NCBI GenBank assembly: GCA_030263715.1
Contig: SZPM01000027.1
Location: 1-27,369 of the forward strand
Source of the DNA: ATM1 sp003577165
Lineage (GTDB): Bacteria > Armatimonadota > Fimbriimonadia > Fimbriimonadales > ATM1
DNA: 27,369 bases
Direction: 5' to 3'
Numbering within the stretch: position 1 is the stretch's first letter; the number at the start of each line of letters is the position of its first letter. The notes beneath the pieces were generated by a model. It was not told where the DNA came from, made no database searches, and was given only the letters and a program-made list of their open reading frames with translations. This document shows, piece after piece, positions 15,173 through 24,091 of the stretch. A program made the translations under genes and the position numbers.

Positions 15173-16561
15173 TTGGCACTCTCCAACAGGGCTCAGCAGC
15201 GCGTCGAGCAGAAGACGGGTCTAAAAGTCGACCCGAAACTAGTCGTCGCCAGTTACATCCTTCAACTCCAGCGACACGAACTCGAACAGGCCATCGAGCA
15301 GGAACTGAACGACAATCCGGCTCTCGAAAGGCTGGAGATTGACGACGAGCCAACCACAGACCCCCAATTGCTCAAGAAGATCGCGCAACTCAAAGAGCGC
15401 CCCCAGTACGAAGACCTGGAGGCTCCACCGGAAAGCGCGCCAACTTCGGACGGAGCGGTCGAGTGGGTCGACTTCGTTCCGGCTCCCGCTTCGCTCCACG
15501 ACTATCTGCTGGCACAGATGCTCGCCCTCGCTCCTGACGAGGACCGCGACATCGTCGGACACGTGGTGGATTGCGTGGGCGAGACGGGCTACCTCGATAT
15601 GCCTGTCGAGGAGATCGCGCACACCGCGGGCGCGGACCTGGATAGGATTCGAGAATTGGTCAAGTTGCTGCAGACGTGCAACCCCCCCGGCGTGGGAGCG
15701 CATGACCTTCGCGAATGTCTCGACATTCAACTCCGAGAGTCTCCCGATCCGATGGAGATGCTGGCGCTCCGCATCGTTCGAGACCATTGGGAGCACCTCA
15801 TCCAAAGGAATCCGCACCCGATCGCGCGCCGATACAAACTTTCCGTTTCCACCGTCGAAAGCGCTTTCGCGAAGATCGCGGAACTCTCTCCCTACCCCGG
15901 CGAAGCATTTCTAAGCGAGCGCGGAGCGCACACGTCGTCCTCAGCGCCAAGCGTGGAGCCCGACGTAAGATTCGTGCAGTCGGAAGCGGGAATCACCATC
16001 GAGATTCGCGGCTGCGATCCGGCAGAGTTCATCGTGAACCCGTGGTACCGCGAGCAGTACAGAAAGTCCAAGTCGCACCCTCATGCGGTGCCCGAGGACG
16101 AGCGCAGACACCTCAAAGAGTACGTGGGACGGGCGATGCACTTCATCAAGGGAATTCATCAACGACGCCTGACGCTGAGGAAACTCGCTCAGCGGCTGCT
16201 CGAGGTGCAGTATGGGTTCATTGCGACCGGCTCCTACCGATTCCTCAAGCCGATGACGCGAGTGCAGTTGGCCCGCGATGTCGGTCTCCACGAAAGCACG
16301 GTAAGTCGCGCGACGATGAACAAGTTCGTGCAACTCGCGAACGGTGAGACCATCCCATTCGAGGTCTTCTTCAAGCCTGCGCTCAGGGTTCAGAAGATGA
16401 TCGAAGAGATCCTGCAAACGGAAAACCCGAACAAGCCCCTAAGCGACCGAGAGATCGCAGAAAGGCTCAAGGCACAAGGCCTCGAAGTTGCGCGAAGAAC
16501 CGTGAACAAATATCGAGAGCAGATTCGCCTGCTCTCCAGCCATCGCCGGCGAACCGCTTAG
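15173..16561 (+). CDS. rpoN: RNA polymerase sigma-54 factor
   Basis: The 462-aa protein has the three RpoN regions: an N-terminal activator-interacting segment (about 15-60, ending NDNPALE), a core-binding domain from about 100 (ASLHDYLLAQM) and the C-terminal DNA-binding domain with HTH (VQLARDVGLHESTVSRA) and the RpoN box ARRTVNKYRE, matching the canonical ARRTVAKYRE at nine of ten positions. Region I lacks the common TPQL/QQ-rich pattern (it reads KVDPKLVVASYILQLQ). It directs transcription from -24/-12 promoters with AAA+ activators; none of those activators lies in this window. The TTG start has a GAGGG about 8 nt upstream. Confidence 0.96.
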   Translation: MALSNRAQQRVEQKTGLKVDPKLVVASYILQLQRHELEQAIEQELNDNPALERLEIDDEPTTDPQLLKKIAQLKERPQYEDLEAPPESAPTSDGAVEWVDFVPAPASLHDYLLAQMLALAPDEDRDIVGHVVDCVGETGYLDMPVEEIAHTAGADLDRIRELVKLLQTCNPPGVGAHDLRECLDIQLRESPDPMEMLALRIVRDHWEHLIQRNPHPIARRYKLSVSTVESAFAKIAELSPYPGEAFLSERGAHTSSSAPSVEPDVRFVQSEAGITIEIRGCDPAEFIVNPWYREQYRKSKSHPHAVPEDERRHLKEYVGRAMHFIKGIHQRRLTLRKLAQRLLEVQYGFIATGSYRFLKPMTRVQLARDVGLHESTVSRATMNKFVQLANGETIPFEVFFKPALRVQKMIEEILQTENPNKPLSDREIAERLKAQGLEVARRTVNKYREQIRLLSSHRRRTA

Positions 16562-16581
16562 GTGTATCATCCGAAGCACGC

Positions 16582-17334
16582 TTGCGGACTCGCATTCTTC
16601 ACACGAGTGACTTTCACGGCCGACTGACAGCCGCTGCATTGGAGCGTCTGAAATCGCTCCGAGCCGAATGCGATCTTTACTTTGATTGCGGGGACGGCTT
16701 GGCCGTCGGCAACATCGGCATCCCGCTCCAGGAAGACCCTTACTGGAGAGCGATGAAGGAACTCGTATGCTCAGCAAGCGTCCTGGGCAATCGCGAGTTT
16801 CACATCTCGTCCGCGGCGATGCGAAAGAAACTGAAGGGCTGCAGTCATCCTGTCGTATGCGCGAACCTCGAGTGGAACAATAGGCGAGGAAAGCCGCTGA
16901 TCCCGGCTCGCGACAAATCGGAGTGGTGGCCGTCGCCCACTTCCCCCCTCCCCGGCGGGCTGCGCCTTCAAGGCTCGATCGCCGTGATCGGCCTCATGGT
17001 GCCGATGGTGACGAAGCGAATGGCCGCTCGGCACATGAGTTCGTTTCTCAACACCGACCCGATTTCGGCTGCGCGGTCGGCCTTGACGGAATTGAGTCCG
17101 AAAGCGAAGTTGGTGGTCTGTCTGTCGCACTTAGGGCTCTCGAAAGACCGTGACGTAGCAGCGGCCTGTCCGGAAATCGACGTTATATTCGGAGGCCACT
17201 CGCACGACGTTCTCCAACAGCCGGAGAAAGTCGGCGACGTCTGGATCGTCCACACGGGATCGCACGGGAGGTTTGCCGGCATTTTCGAGTGGGCAGACGG
17301 CACCCGTTCGTGGGAGTTGGTTCCCCTGACCTAA
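16582..17334 (+). CDS. Calcineurin-like metallophosphoesterase (5'-nucleotidase/UshA N-domain type) lacking the catalytic GNH His
   Basis: The 250-aa protein has a complete dimetal set for the family: HTSDFHG (Asp10, His12), DCGDG (Asp38), Asn70, LSHLG (His183) and GGHSH (His206, His208). In relatives Asn is followed by His (GNHEFD), which assists leaving-group protonation; here the motif is GNREFH, with Arg71 in that place. There is no signal peptide and no C-terminal nucleotidase domain, so it is cytoplasmic and substrate is unknown. TTG is the start, 20 nt after rpoN, without a strong ribosome site. Its stop overlaps the birA stop tail-to-tail. Confidence 0.85.
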   Translation: MRTRILHTSDFHGRLTAAALERLKSLRAECDLYFDCGDGLAVGNIGIPLQEDPYWRAMKELVCSASVLGNREFHISSAAMRKKLKGCSHPVVCANLEWNNRRGKPLIPARDKSEWWPSPTSPLPGGLRLQGSIAVIGLMVPMVTKRMAARHMSSFLNTDPISAARSALTELSPKAKLVVCLSHLGLSKDRDVAAACPEIDVIFGGHSHDVLQQPEKVGDVWIVHTGSHGRFAGIFEWADGTRSWELVPLT

Positions 17335-18059
17335 GACCTCGATCTTCGAGGGTCGCCGAACCACGCGTCGGCCGACGGAACGATGACCACGTCGCCGTCG
17401 CTCTCAACGATGAGCCACCCGGACTCGGAAATGCCGCGCGCTATGCCAGGCTTGCCGCCCGGCAGTTTGTAAGCCTTGCCCACAGTCTCGTCTCGCCCCC
17501 CCCAACGCTCGCGGAGCGAGGCCCACTCGGTGGGTTCAGGAACACTCCTGAGAGCGTCCAAGATCGCGCGCGCTGCCGCGTCAGCGGTCGGCACATCATG
17601 GCCCTCCGACTGCAGTGAAGTCGGATCTCCGTCGACATCCGGAGGAAACGCCTCGACGCCGAGGTTGATTCCAACGCCGACGACAGGAATCCTGCGTCCC
17701 GCTGAGTCTTGGGGCAGTTCGACGATCACCCCTCCGACTTTTCGCCCAGCAATGACGACGTCGTTCGGCCACTGAACCCCACAGTCGAACGCCTCCGCGG
17801 CCGCCAGCGCGACGGCGCAGCCGAGAAGTTCAGGCCTCTCCCAATCGGCGTAATCCCAGAAGGCGACCGAGAGGCTAAGCGACGAACCGGGTGGACTGAA
17901 CCACTTCCTGCCGTGGCGGCCACGTCCTCGAGTTTGGTGCCCAGCCAGCGCCCCCCCCAAGTCGGTTCGACCTTCCAGGACCGCCGACACGACGTAATCT
18001 TGAGTTGACTCGACCGAATCGAAGTATTCGAGCGTCCGTCCATCGATCGGCGACTTCAC
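17331..18059 (-). CDS. birA: Biotin--[acetyl-CoA-carboxylase] ligase
   Basis: The 242-aa product is a group I ligase without the DNA-binding repressor domain. Motifs: VESTQDYV (16-23), the biotinoyl-AMP loop TRGRGRHGRKW (43-53), QWPNDVVI (96-103) and GRKVGGVIVE (105-114) with the conserved Lys107. It attaches biotin to carboxylase carrier protein via biotinyl-5'-AMP. A short C-terminal cap domain is present. The GTG start overlaps the nadC stop by 4 nt (GTGA), suggesting coupled translation. Without an HTH it should not regulate biotin genes itself. Confidence 0.94.
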   Translation of the reverse strand: MKSPIDGRTLEYFDSVESTQDYVVSAVLEGRTDLGGALAGHQTRGRGRHGRKWFSPPGSSLSLSVAFWDYADWERPELLGCAVALAAAEAFDCGVQWPNDVVIAGRKVGGVIVELPQDSAGRRIPVVGVGINLGVEAFPPDVDGDPTSLQSEGHDVPTADAAARAILDALRSVPEPTEWASLRERWGGRDETVGKAYKLPGGKPGIARGISESGWLIVESDGDVVIVPSADAWFGDPRRSRS

Positions 18060-18910
18060 GACAGTTCGAGATGGAACGGGAGGGCGGGCGCGGAGTGCGT
18101 CAACATTCCGACGCTGATGTAATCAACACCGGTCTTCGCGATTTCGCGAACGTTGTCGAGATTCACGCCGCCGCTCACCTCCAGCAGCGCGCGACCCTTG
18201 CAAATGCTCACAGCGTCCTTCACCTCGCCGATCGGCATATTGTCGAGAAGAATGATCTCAGCCCCGGCGCTCAGGGCGCGATCCACCTGCGCGACCGTCG
18301 TGCACTCGATCTCGATCCTCATTCCGTGCGGAGCGTTCTTGCGTACTGCGACGATCGCCTCCCGCACGCCACCCGCCGCCCTGATGTGGTTGTCTTTGAT
18401 GAGAACGCCGTCGGAGAGGTTGAAGCGATGATTGTGGCCCCCGCCGCAACGAACCGCGTATTTCTCGATCGCCCTCAATCCGGGAATGGTCTTGCGCGTG
18501 TCAAGAATCTTAACTTTGGTTCCCTTGACCGCATCAACGAATTTCCTCGTGAGGGTTGCGATACCGGAAAGATGCATCAGAAAGTTCAGCGCAGTTCGCT
18601 CATTTTGAAGCAACTCCCGTGTCGCAAGCCTCCCCTGCATCACAACTTTGCCCGGCGACACTTTGTCTCCGTCTATGCAAGTGTAATCGCAGCGCTCTTC
18701 TCCGTCTGAGTCGACAAGAGGTACGAGGAGATCGAACGCGAACCCCAATCCGCAGACGATGCCCTCAGCCTGCGCCTCAATGTAATATTCGGAGACCGAT
18801 GTTTCGGGAACGGCGAACCGTGTTACGTCGCCGTGGCCGACGTCCTCCGCAAGAGCCGCATCGCAGAGTTCAGTCCAGTGGAGGGGCTCGTCGCCGAGGA
18901 AGGGTTCCAC
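18056..18910 (-). CDS. nadC: Nicotinate-nucleotide pyrophosphorylase (carboxylating)
   Basis: From GTG 18910 the product is 284 aa, the usual length. Motifs: ALAEDVGHGDVT near the N-terminus, RTALNFLMHLSGIAT, TRKTIPGLR, EKYAVRCGGGHNHRFNLSD, KDNH, and the C-terminal EVSGGVNLDNV. It converts quinolinate and PRPP to nicotinate mononucleotide in de novo NAD synthesis. A longer reading from 18988 runs into the upstream gene and adds 26 arginine-rich residues, so the GTG ten nt after the upstream stop is preferred, although the ribosome site is weak. nadA and nadB are not in the window. Confidence 0.94.
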   Translation of the reverse strand: MEPFLGDEPLHWTELCDAALAEDVGHGDVTRFAVPETSVSEYYIEAQAEGIVCGLGFAFDLLVPLVDSDGEERCDYTCIDGDKVSPGKVVMQGRLATRELLQNERTALNFLMHLSGIATLTRKFVDAVKGTKVKILDTRKTIPGLRAIEKYAVRCGGGHNHRFNLSDGVLIKDNHIRAAGGVREAIVAVRKNAPHGMRIEIECTTVAQVDRALSAGAEIILLDNMPIGEVKDAVSICKGRALLEVSGGVNLDNVREIAKTGVDYISVGMLTHSAPALPFHLELS

Positions 18911-18920
18911 GGCGGGCAGT

Positions 18921-19613
18921 CTACCGGGTTCCCTCCCCCCGGCCGAACGCAACCCAAGAGTCTGCCGCGCGGAGCGTGAACAACGCATCGTCCGGCCCCG
19001 CCACCTCGAGCAGCCTGCAGAGGCGATCGAACCCAGCCTTCGCCTTGGCGGACTCCTCTTCGAGTAAATCTGCGCGCACCCACGAATCTTTCGGCTGCTT
19101 CCGCTTCGCGTCCGCCCTCAGCGAGGACAGGTAAGCCCGCACGGACGCCGTCAATCTTGCGATTTCTTTCTGCTCCACCTCAGACGGCTTCCTCCGCTTC
19201 GACCGGCTGAGTGCGACGAGGTTCTCGGAGAGGATCTCATCGTCGTACCGTCCGCGTGCGGCGGCGTGCGAGTACATGGTTCCGCCACCCGCGAGCGCCA
19301 TCTCCGAGTACACCGCGCCGAGCCTGTATTCTCGAAAGGCGGACTCGACGTCCTCAATCCACTTCGCGCGAGCACGAGGCAGAGCCTTCAACTTTGTAGC
19401 ATTACGGGAATCGAGGCACTTCGCGTAGGTCACGGTCGCAATGTCCATCGACATCTCGCTGGCTCCGACCTCTTCGCAGTAGTAGTCGAACCACCAATCG
19501 AACCCCATTTCGAGAATCGTCTCGCGCGTTAGTCCGAGCATCGGATCTTCGGACAGACTCGACTGCTGAGAAGCCAGCAAAAGAAGCGGAGCAACGACGA
19601 CATGTAGGAACAT
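18921..19613 (-). CDS. Hypothetical secreted alpha-helical protein
   Basis: A 230-aa protein of no family I recognise. It begins with a probable signal peptide (MFLHVVVAPLLLLASQQ), then a helical body rich in Glu, Lys, Arg and Ala, including a tryptophan/tyrosine patch (FDWWFDYY) near residue 40 and a Lys/Arg-rich segment around 135-180. No metal or catalytic motif is visible. The ATG lies 5 nt after the stop of the TIM-barrel gene and its stop is 10 nt before nadC, so it is a member of the operon. It may be a lineage-specific periplasmic protein. Confidence 0.7.
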   Translation of the reverse strand: MFLHVVVAPLLLLASQQSSLSEDPMLGLTRETILEMGFDWWFDYYCEEVGASEMSMDIATVTYAKCLDSRNATKLKALPRARAKWIEDVESAFREYRLGAVYSEMALAGGGTMYSHAAARGRYDDEILSENLVALSRSKRRKPSEVEQKEIARLTASVRAYLSSLRADAKRKQPKDSWVRADLLEEESAKAKAGFDRLCRLLEVAGPDDALFTLRAADSWVAFGRGEGTR

Positions 19614-19618
19614 ATGAA

Positions 19619-20746
19619 CTATCCGTTGTAGATGATCTTCTTGACGATGTTGATCGTCTTCACTGCGTCACCCGTGGCTTGAGCGGCTTTCAGCTCTTCT
19701 CTCCGCGCGTAGATTTTGAGCGCTTTCTTCATGCAGTTCGCGAAAAACTCCATGCTCAGCCTCATGCTCAACACCTGCTCCGTCCGATACGTGAACTGAT
19801 CCTCTCCGAACCATCCGGAGTAGCCCGTGTCGATTGCCGCGTAGCAGAAGTCCACCAGTCGCCAAACGTCGTCTGTTCCTGCAATGCGGTCTTCGTCGTT
19901 GCTGTTGTATTTCGCTCCGTTGATGTGGAAGTTTGCGATCGGCACTCGGACGCGCTGAAGCATGTAGAGGGAATCCGCGGGAGTGTTTCCGACCATCTGC
20001 TCATGCCCGTAATCGATTACGACGCCCATCACCGTCTTGCCGAGGTTCTTGTTCACCTCCTGCGCCACCAAAGCCGCCTTCGCCACGGTGTTGACGATCA
20101 TGTTGCCCTCTCTCGGCTCCTTCTGCTTGGGTTCGGTGCCGAATTTCAGGCCGTGCGTGTCGCAGTGCGCGGCGATCGCCGTACATCCATCGATGTACCA
20201 CGACAATCGCTCGCCGTAATTCACCTCGAAGTGATAGTCCCAGCCGTCACTTCCAGGCCAGATGTTTGCGCTCACGCATCCAATCTCTTTTGCGATGTCC
20301 ACACCCTGGAGACAGAGCGCAAGCGCGTCGCGCCGAACGCCGGAGTCCGGATGTGTAATGCCGCCGAACTTCCACTTGGGATCCGTCCAAGTGTTCATAT
20401 TCATGTTAGTGGGCACGACTCCGTACTGAGACAGCGCCGCACGAATCTCCTCAACCTTCGCAGCATCCCGCTGACGATGGGAGTCGATGAAAACGCTCTC
20501 GTGAAACTCGATGCCACGTATCCCTGCCTCGCTCACGCGTCGGATTTGCGCCGGGATGGAGTTGTCGAAGTTCGAGTCGCTGTTGTAGCCCACCGGGCAG
20601 AAGCGATCGAAGAACTCACCCGCGCACCAGTGGCCGGCCGCAAAGTTGATGTGAAAATCGCGGACGAATTCGTCCACGGACGCGCCCTCCAGATAGTCGC
20701 CGTACTTGGAGTCGAGGGCCTGCAGAGAGGATTCGGAAATCTGCAT
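19619..20746 (-). CDS. Xylose-isomerase-like TIM-barrel sugar isomerase/epimerase
   Basis: The 375-aa product has the AP-endonuclease-2/xylose isomerase fold: AGIRGIEFHESVF (74-86), ANIWPGSDGWDYHFEVNY (160-177), FGTEPKQKEP with Glu205, VVIDYGHEQMVG with Asp245 and His248, ANFHING with His274, and an acidic NSNDED loop. These correspond to the divalent-metal ligands of sugar isomerases and resemble a xylose/rhamnose isomerase subgroup carrying WPG-DGYDYPF. Sugar identity cannot be told. The ATG has no obvious ribosome site; it lies 39 nt after the hybrid kinase gene. No sugar transporter or kinase adjoins it. Confidence 0.85.
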   Translation of the reverse strand: MQISESSLQALDSKYGDYLEGASVDEFVRDFHINFAAGHWCAGEFFDRFCPVGYNSDSNFDNSIPAQIRRVSEAGIRGIEFHESVFIDSHRQRDAAKVEEIRAALSQYGVVPTNMNMNTWTDPKWKFGGITHPDSGVRRDALALCLQGVDIAKEIGCVSANIWPGSDGWDYHFEVNYGERLSWYIDGCTAIAAHCDTHGLKFGTEPKQKEPREGNMIVNTVAKAALVAQEVNKNLGKTVMGVVIDYGHEQMVGNTPADSLYMLQRVRVPIANFHINGAKYNSNDEDRIAGTDDVWRLVDFCYAAIDTGYSGWFGEDQFTYRTEQVLSMRLSMEFFANCMKKALKIYARREELKAAQATGDAVKTINIVKKIIYNG

Positions 20747-20785
20747 GGGAGCAGATTCGCCGCAGGACGGAGTTTCCCTGCTTCT

Positions 20786-23700
20786 CTAAGCCGCCCGGGG
20801 GGTGACCCAGTGCGCAAGAGTCAACTTCAGGGTTTCCAAGCGAACCGGCTTCGCGAGACATTCGTCCATACCGCTCTCCAAGCACTTCTCGCGGTCTCCC
20901 TGGAGCACGTTCGCCGTAACGGCGATGATCGGAGTTCGCCTTCCGCGCGACGACTCGTGGAGCCGAATCCGACGCGTCGCCTCGAATCCGTCCATCCCAG
21001 GCATCTGGCAGTCCATGAGGATCGCATCAAACGCCTGAGACTCCGCCAACTCCACGGCCTCGATCCCAGTTTCGGCGAACACGGGGCGCATGCCAAGCCG
21101 CTCCAGCATCTTGCCGAGAACCCGACGGTTCGTTGGATTGTCGTCCGCGACCAGCACGCGAAATCCAGGTACGTGCGGCGATCTCGCCGACTCCGTGCGC
21201 TCGACCGCTGACGCCACAACGCGCAGCGCCTCTCGCCTCCTCACGGGTCTGGAGATTTTCATCACATGAGCGGCCTCGAACCCAATCTCCGACCACACTT
21301 GCGAGGCAGGCTCGATGTAAACCAGTGGAACACCTGCGTCCGGCTTGCTCCGTGCAATCTCTCGAATCGCTGAGTGCGAACCGACGACGACATCCACGAG
21401 GTCCACGAGCGCCGCAGCGGAAGCGCTGCCAACGTCGGGGTTCGGCTCGACGACGATGCATCCGGCATCCACAAGCGCGTTCCACAGGACGCTGCGAGTG
21501 ATCGGACGATCTTCGAGGAGGAGCGCGCGATGTCCGGCCAATGGAGTTCCATCCGGGTGAGCCGATTCTGCCGACTCCTTCACGCGAAGCGGGATCTTCA
21601 CGACCGAATGAGCCGACTCCGCGGCGCGCAGTTCGCCGCAAAGAGCGACGGCGAGCCTTTCGCATAGAGCGTGCTCCAAACTCATCGAGCCCGCGTGGCC
21701 GACAAGTCGCACCGGGTGGTCGGTTTGCTGATGCTCGATTCGCGCAACCATCATCATCTGATTGGTTTCGCTGCTCTCGCATTCGACTCGCAGCAAAATG
21801 TCGCCGTCATTCGCGCTGCGCGCCACGCTGGACATCAGATGCCCGAGCAACTTCTTCAACGAACTGACTTCACCGTAGACTCTCTGCGGGAACTTCTGAT
21901 CGACAAGCGCAGCGCACTCGACGTTCTTCCCGGCCAATAGCGCGGCAGCGTCCACGAGGACTTCGTCCACGATGTCCTCGATGTCGAATTCCTCCATTGC
22001 AGGCCGTGCCTCGCCCACGGAACCGTCCGTGTAATCGAGCGCCGCCTCCGCGATGGACTTGAGAGCGCTCGCAGACCCGGTGATGGTCTCCAGTGTGGTC
22101 CTCTGCTCGACGTCCAATTCAGACCGGCTGAGAATCTCTGCGCCGCCCAGGATTCCGTTGAGCGGCGTCCGCAGTTCGTGACTCATCGTGTGGAGGAACT
22201 GCTGCTTTGCGAGTGCGGCAGCCTTCGTGTCCTGAAGCGCACTTTCGAGGTCCTTGGTGAGCCGCTGCTGGGACTCCAGGCTGGCAAGCAACGCCTGGTT
22301 GACCTGCTGAAGACGCTTCTCTGTGTCTTTGCGATCCGTGATGTCCCGAATGAGCGCCAAGTAGCCGTTGGCAGCCATGATCGCTACGCGACCTTCATAG
22401 TAGCGCTGCGACCCGGTTCGATCCGTGAGTTGATATTCGAAAGACTGCGTTTCCCCGCTCGAATTCGCTCGGCCGATCGCGCCCAACAATCCATGCGCGA
22501 CCGCGCTCGGAAGAACCTCCGACACATGAGGCTCCGCCTCGAACGACCCTCCTGCATACAGTTCCGCGTCGCGGGTGGCTCGGAAGTCGCGTATTCGCGC
22601 CTCGGGCGAAATCCACATCACGATGTCGGGAATCGCGTCGAGCAGCGCGCGGTTCACCTCCGCAAGCCGCTCCGCCTCCGTGATGTCTTCGAGCATCAGC
22701 CACACGACCTGCTCCCCCGCGTCGTTCGTCGCAAATCCGGTCACTCGGCATTGATGCGTCCCGCCGCAATCGCTTCGTATCGTCGTCGTGCGCGGCCCGA
22801 AAGAGTCGGTCGCTTCCAGCACGTCTATCTCTCTCAGGAACTTCGCCCTGCAGTCATCCTCCAGATACTGAGGGAACCAACTGCCGACGCTCGCGCCACC
22901 AAGCGTATCGGTGCACCGACGGTTCATGTCTCGAATTACGCCGTGACTGTCAATGAGCGCGATTCCCACGGGAGCGCATTCGTGAAATTTCCGCAGCCTC
23001 TCTTCGGATGCGGCCAGCGCCGACTCCATCCTCTTTCTCTTGGAGATGTCCAGCATTACGCCGTCCACCCACCGAACGATCCCGTCCGAGTCTTCAACCG
23101 CGGTTCCCCGCTCCAACCACCACCGCGACTCACCGCCCTCGAGTTCGACGCGATGCTCGATCTCATAGACGCGGCTCTCCGAGTCGCGCGCGATCAGGTC
23201 GGACGGAGACGTGGAGCCTTCGAGAACTTGACGCACCTCATCGAGAATCGCCTGCCCTTGCAGGTTTCCGCCAAGACCCGCGAGGACCACGTTGCCCGTC
23301 TCCGCGTCCTTTCGGAACACGACACCCGGAAGCGAGCGAACGAGCGAGAGCATGCGCCGCTCGTCGTGAGCCTGGATGTCAATCATCCGGTTGAAATGCT
23401 CGGCGAGCGCGCCGATCTCGTCCTTGCTGGACGCGTCGGCCCTCGCACTTGTGTCGCCGTCTGCCTGCAGCGCCATCGCCTGCGACAACGCCCCGATGGG
23501 ACGAACAACGTGGATGTTGATCAACCGCAGGGCAAGAAGAAGGCTCGCTAGGATGATGCCCAGCATTTCAAGGAAGTAGACGATGGCCTCCGTTCGAAGC
23601 ATGCTCCCGATGTAGTGGAGGTCCAAACTGATGTGAGCGGCCTTGAAGTCCTTAGAGCCGAAATCGTCCACCACCAAAGGCGAGATACTGATGTAATCGA

Positions 23701-24079
23701 GTTGGTTGCCGTCTTCGGAAAGGAGCCAGATCGGTTCCGACCCTTGCAGCGCGTCCGCGTGCTCGAACAGTTTGCCGACGCGCGCGCTGTTGGATGACGC
23801 GACGACTCGCGGCGGATTGCCCTCGATCAGCGCGACGGTCTTGACGTATCTCTGACCGCCGAACGACTTGACGAGATGGCCCAAGCGTGCCGGGCTGGCC
23901 TCCGTAGAGGCCGACGCGGTCAGCAGTTCCGCGAGCGTGACCGCCTTCGCGTGAGACTCCTCGTAGAGCCGCTTCGCGAGGTTTCGATTCGCGAGCCATG
24001 CGACGAACACCGCGCCGACGATGGCCATTCCGATCGTCGGAACTAAGAGTTTCGCTCGAAGCGACTGGGTCCACGGCAT
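20786..24079 (-). CDS. Membrane hybrid sensor histidine kinase, HAMP-PAS-PAS-PAS-HisKA-degenerate CA-pseudoREC-REC
   Basis: The 1097-aa protein has a transmembrane helix at about 10-30, an extracytoplasmic sensor domain (31-164), a second helix (165-188), HAMP (189-238), three PAS domains (about 243-348, 360-470, 476-582), a coiled coil (583-622) and HisKA with the phospho-acceptor motif HELRTPLNG (His634). The following CA domain is degenerate: the N-box (LLGHLMSSVARSA, 744-756) lacks Asn, no DxGxG box exists near 780-795, and the GTGLGL box reads SMSLEH (798-803). The first receiver (850-960) has Gly900 where the Asp should be and Arg944 for the conserved Lys. The last receiver (973-1090) is intact, with Asp979/980, Asp1023 and Lys1077. 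It begins 12 nt after the substrate-binding protein gene, a likely sensing partner. Confidence 0.93.
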   Translation of the reverse strand: MPWTQSLRAKLLVPTIGMAIVGAVFVAWLANRNLAKRLYEESHAKAVTLAELLTASASTEASPARLGHLVKSFGGQRYVKTVALIEGNPPRVVASSNSARVGKLFEHADALQGSEPIWLLSEDGNQLDYISISPLVVDDFGSKDFKAAHISLDLHYIGSMLRTEAIVYFLEMLGIILASLLLALRLINIHVVRPIGALSQAMALQADGDTSARADASSKDEIGALAEHFNRMIDIQAHDERRMLSLVRSLPGVVFRKDAETGNVVLAGLGGNLQGQAILDEVRQVLEGSTSPSDLIARDSESRVYEIEHRVELEGGESRWWLERGTAVEDSDGIVRWVDGVMLDISKRKRMESALAASEERLRKFHECAPVGIALIDSHGVIRDMNRRCTDTLGGASVGSWFPQYLEDDCRAKFLREIDVLEATDSFGPRTTTIRSDCGGTHQCRVTGFATNDAGEQVVWLMLEDITEAERLAEVNRALLDAIPDIVMWISPEARIRDFRATRDAELYAGGSFEAEPHVSEVLPSAVAHGLLGAIGRANSSGETQSFEYQLTDRTGSQRYYEGRVAIMAANGYLALIRDITDRKDTEKRLQQVNQALLASLESQQRLTKDLESALQDTKAAALAKQQFLHTMSHELRTPLNGILGGAEILSRSELDVEQRTTLETITGSASALKSIAEAALDYTDGSVGEARPAMEEFDIEDIVDEVLVDAAALLAGKNVECAALVDQKFPQRVYGEVSSLKKLLGHLMSSVARSANDGDILLRVECESSETNQMMMVARIEHQQTDHPVRLVGHAGSMSLEHALCERLAVALCGELRAAESAHSVVKIPLRVKESAESAHPDGTPLAGHRALLLEDRPITRSVLWNALVDAGCIVVEPNPDVGSASAAALVDLVDVVVGSHSAIREIARSKPDAGVPLVYIEPASQVWSEIGFEAAHVMKISRPVRRREALRVVASAVERTESARSPHVPGFRVLVADDNPTNRRVLGKMLERLGMRPVFAETGIEAVELAESQAFDAILMDCQMPGMDGFEATRRIRLHESSRGRRTPIIAVTANVLQGDREKCLESGMDECLAKPVRLETLKLTLAHWVTPRAA

Positions 24080-24091
24080 GGGCAGTACCGA

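Noticed and set aside
18911..18988. N-terminal extension of nadC
   Set aside because: It overlaps the preceding gene and adds residues absent from the family; GTG 18910 gives a standard length.
19679..21211. Long plus-strand open frame (510 codons) opposite the TIM-barrel and kinase genes
   Set aside because: It is antisense to two well-supported genes, has no family motif and an Arg/His-rich composition typical of GC-rich antisense frames.
22178..23551. Plus-strand open frame (457 codons) opposite the hybrid kinase
   Set aside because: It mirrors the PAS/HisKA coding region, with no recognisable domain and no ribosome site; open only because of codon-position GC bias.
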